The notes under the pieces were generated by a model. It saw nothing but the letters and a program-made list of their open reading frames with translations. It made no database searches and had not been told where the DNA came from. Below are positions 6,169-7,536 of a stretch of 7,536 nucleotides of DNA, piece by piece. Source of the DNA: an uncultured Devosia sp. (lineage in GTDB: Bacteria > Pseudomonadota > Alphaproteobacteria > Rhizobiales > Devosiaceae); assembly GCA_946481445.1 (NCBI GenBank), contig CAMLOA010000078.1, forward strand, positions 1-7,536, given 5' to 3'. Both the position numbers and the translations under genes were made by a program. Each line of letters begins with the position of its first letter. Positions within the stretch are counted from its first letter, which is position 1.

Positions 6169-7536
6169 CGGCCGATACGACTACATCATCGTCGGCGCCG
6201 GTACGGCGGGCTGCGTGCTCGCCAACCGGCTGACCGAGGATCCGGCAATCCGCGTGCTGCTGCTCGAGGCCGGCGGCAGCGACAACTATCATTGGGTCAA
6301 TATCCCCGTCGGCTATCTCTACTGCATCGGCAATCCGCGCACCGACTGGATGATGAAGACGGCCGCCGAACCCGGGCTCAATGGCCGCTCGCTGGTCTAT
6401 CCGCGCGGCAAGGTGCTTGGCGGCTGCAGCTCGGTCAATGGCATGATCTACATGCGGGGCCAGGCTGCCGACTACGATCGCTGGCGCCAGGCTGGCAATG
6501 TCGGCTGGGGTTGGGACGATGTCCTGCCCTACTTCATCAAGTCCGAGGATCATCACGCCGGCGCGTCAGGCCTGCATGGGAGCGGCGGCGAGTGGAAGGT
6601 GGCCCGGCAGCGCCTGTCCTGGGAAATCCTCGACGCGGTGCAGAGGGGTGCCGAGGAATTCGGCATCCATCCGCGCGCCGATTTCAACGACGGCAATAAT
6701 GAAGGCTCCGGGCTGTTCGAAGTGAACCAGGCCGGCGGCTGGCGCTGGAACACCGCCAAGGCCTTTCTGCGGCCGGCACGCAATCGCCCCAACCTGCGCG
6801 TCGTCACCGGGGCCGAAACCGAAGCGCTCCTCATCGAGGACCGGCGCTCGACGGGGGTGAGGGTTCGCGTCAATGGCCAGGTCCAGGCCATCCGCGCCGA
6901 TCGCGAGGTGCTGCTGGCGGCGGGCGCGATCAATTCCCCCAAGCTGCTCGAACTGTCCGGCATCGGCCATCCCGACCTGCTGCAAAGGCACGGCCTGTCC
7001 GTCCGCCACGAGAGCCGCGGCGTCGGTGAAAACCTGCAGGATCACCTGCAGATCCGCACGGTCTATCGCGTCACCGGCGCACGGACGCTCAACACGCTCT
7101 TTCACAGCCCCTGGGGCAAGCTCCAGATGGGGCTGCAATACGCACTCACCCGCAGCGGCCCGCTATCGATGGCGCCAAGCCAGTTCGGCATGTTCACCCG
7201 GTCGGACCCGTCCCTGGATACCCCCGACCTCGAATATCACGTGCAACCCCTGTCGACCAACCGGCTGGGCGAGCCGCTGCACGACTTCCCGGCCATCACG
7301 GTTTCCGTCTGCAACCTGCGGCCGCAGAGCACCGGAAGTGTCCATATCGTCAGTCCCGACGTGTCCAGGCAGCCCGAAATCCGGCCGAACTATCTCTCGG
7401 CGCCGACCGATCGGGACGTCGCCGTCCGCTCCGTGCGGCAGGCCCGCGCGATCATGACCGCCCGGGCGCTGGCACGCTACCAGCCCGAGGAAATCCTCCC
7501 CGGTCCGAAGGTTGAGAGGGAGGAAGACCTGCTCCG
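6158..7536 (+). CDS. GMC-family FAD-dependent oxidoreductase (choline/alcohol dehydrogenase-like), 3'-truncated by the window
   Basis: The frame is open from ATG 6158 to the window edge, giving about 459 residues of a protein family usually about 530-560 long. The FAD-binding motif is IIVGAGTAGCVLANRL (10-25), with Glu37 closing the next strand in LLLEAGG. The first GMC signature (about 83-105) contains RGKVLGGCSSVNGMIYMRG, and the second (about 255-269) contains GAINSPKLLELSGIG. GVGENLQDHL (288-297) is also characteristic. The C-terminal catalytic His and His/Asn pair lie beyond the window, so activity cannot be judged. No signal peptide is visible. Members oxidise primary or secondary alcohols, including choline and sugar alcohols. 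Here it most likely oxidises a polyol or alcohol of the same pathway. It overlaps the kinase by 11 nt, so it belongs to the same transcription unit. Confidence 0.92.
   Translation, partial: MRIDGRYDYIIVGAGTAGCVLANRLTEDPAIRVLLLEAGGSDNYHWVNIPVGYLYCIGNPRTDWMMKTAAEPGLNGRSLVYPRGKVLGGCSSVNGMIYMRGQAADYDRWRQAGNVGWGWDDVLPYFIKSEDHHAGASGLHGSGGEWKVARQRLSWEILDAVQRGAEEFGIHPRADFNDGNNEGSGLFEVNQAGGWRWNTAKAFLRPARNRPNLRVVTGAETEALLIEDRRSTGVRVRVNGQVQAIRADREVLLAAGAINSPKLLELSGIGHPDLLQRHGLSVRHESRGVGENLQDHLQIRTVYRVTGARTLNTLFHSPWGKLQMGLQYALTRSGPLSMAPSQFGMFTRSDPSLDTPDLEYHVQPLSTNRLGEPLHDFPAITVSVCNLRPQSTGSVHIVSPDVSRQPEIRPNYLSAPTDRDVAVRSVRQARAIMTARALARYQPEEILPGPKVEREEDLL

Noticed and set aside
1..7536. Mobile elements, CRISPR arrays, tRNA or rRNA genes, tandem repeats
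   Set aside because: I saw no transposase, terminal inverted repeats, regularly spaced repeats or tRNA-like cloverleaf, and essentially the whole window is occupied by coding sequence.

Overview
The window is a compact, GC-rich stretch with every recognisable gene on the + strand and almost no intergenic DNA. Base composition, the strong G/C preference at third codon positions and the gene families suggest an alphaproteobacterium, most likely of the Hyphomicrobiales (rhizobia/Devosia-like). That placement is inferred from style and content; no marker gene is present.

Layout: (1) the last 12 codons of an upstream gene, function not identifiable; (2) a SorC/DeoR-type sugar-binding transcriptional regulator at 68-1045; (3) an aldo/keto reductase at 1035-2030; (4) a 58-bp gap with a perfect 7-bp hairpin directly before the ribosome binding site of the next gene; (5) a GlpD/EryB-like FAD-dependent polyol-phosphate dehydrogenase at 2089-3807, starting at TTG; (6) a DhnA/FbaB/LsrF-type class I aldolase at 3810-4652; (7) an FGGY carbohydrate kinase of the LyxK/EryA type at 4645-6168; (8) a GMC-family FAD oxidoreductase from 6158 that runs off the window. 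Genes overlap or nearly abut at every junction except the 58-bp gap, so this is probably one operon, or two transcription units split at that gap.

The genes read as an accessory sugar or sugar-alcohol catabolic pathway under local control. The regulator would sense a phosphorylated sugar intermediate. The kinase would phosphorylate a polyol or ketose. The GlpD-like enzyme would oxidise a polyol phosphate to a ketose phosphate, passing electrons to the quinone pool. The aldolase would split the ketose phosphate, plausibly to dihydroxyacetone phosphate and a short aldehyde. The aldo/keto reductase and the GMC enzyme would convert an unphosphorylated sugar, polyol or aldehyde at the entry or exit of the route. 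The kinase plus GlpD-like dehydrogenase plus SorC regulator recall the erythritol cluster eryABD of Brucella and Sinorhizobium, but here an aldolase stands where that pathway uses isomerases. The substrate cannot be read from the sequence. This unusual combination is the most interesting content of the window.
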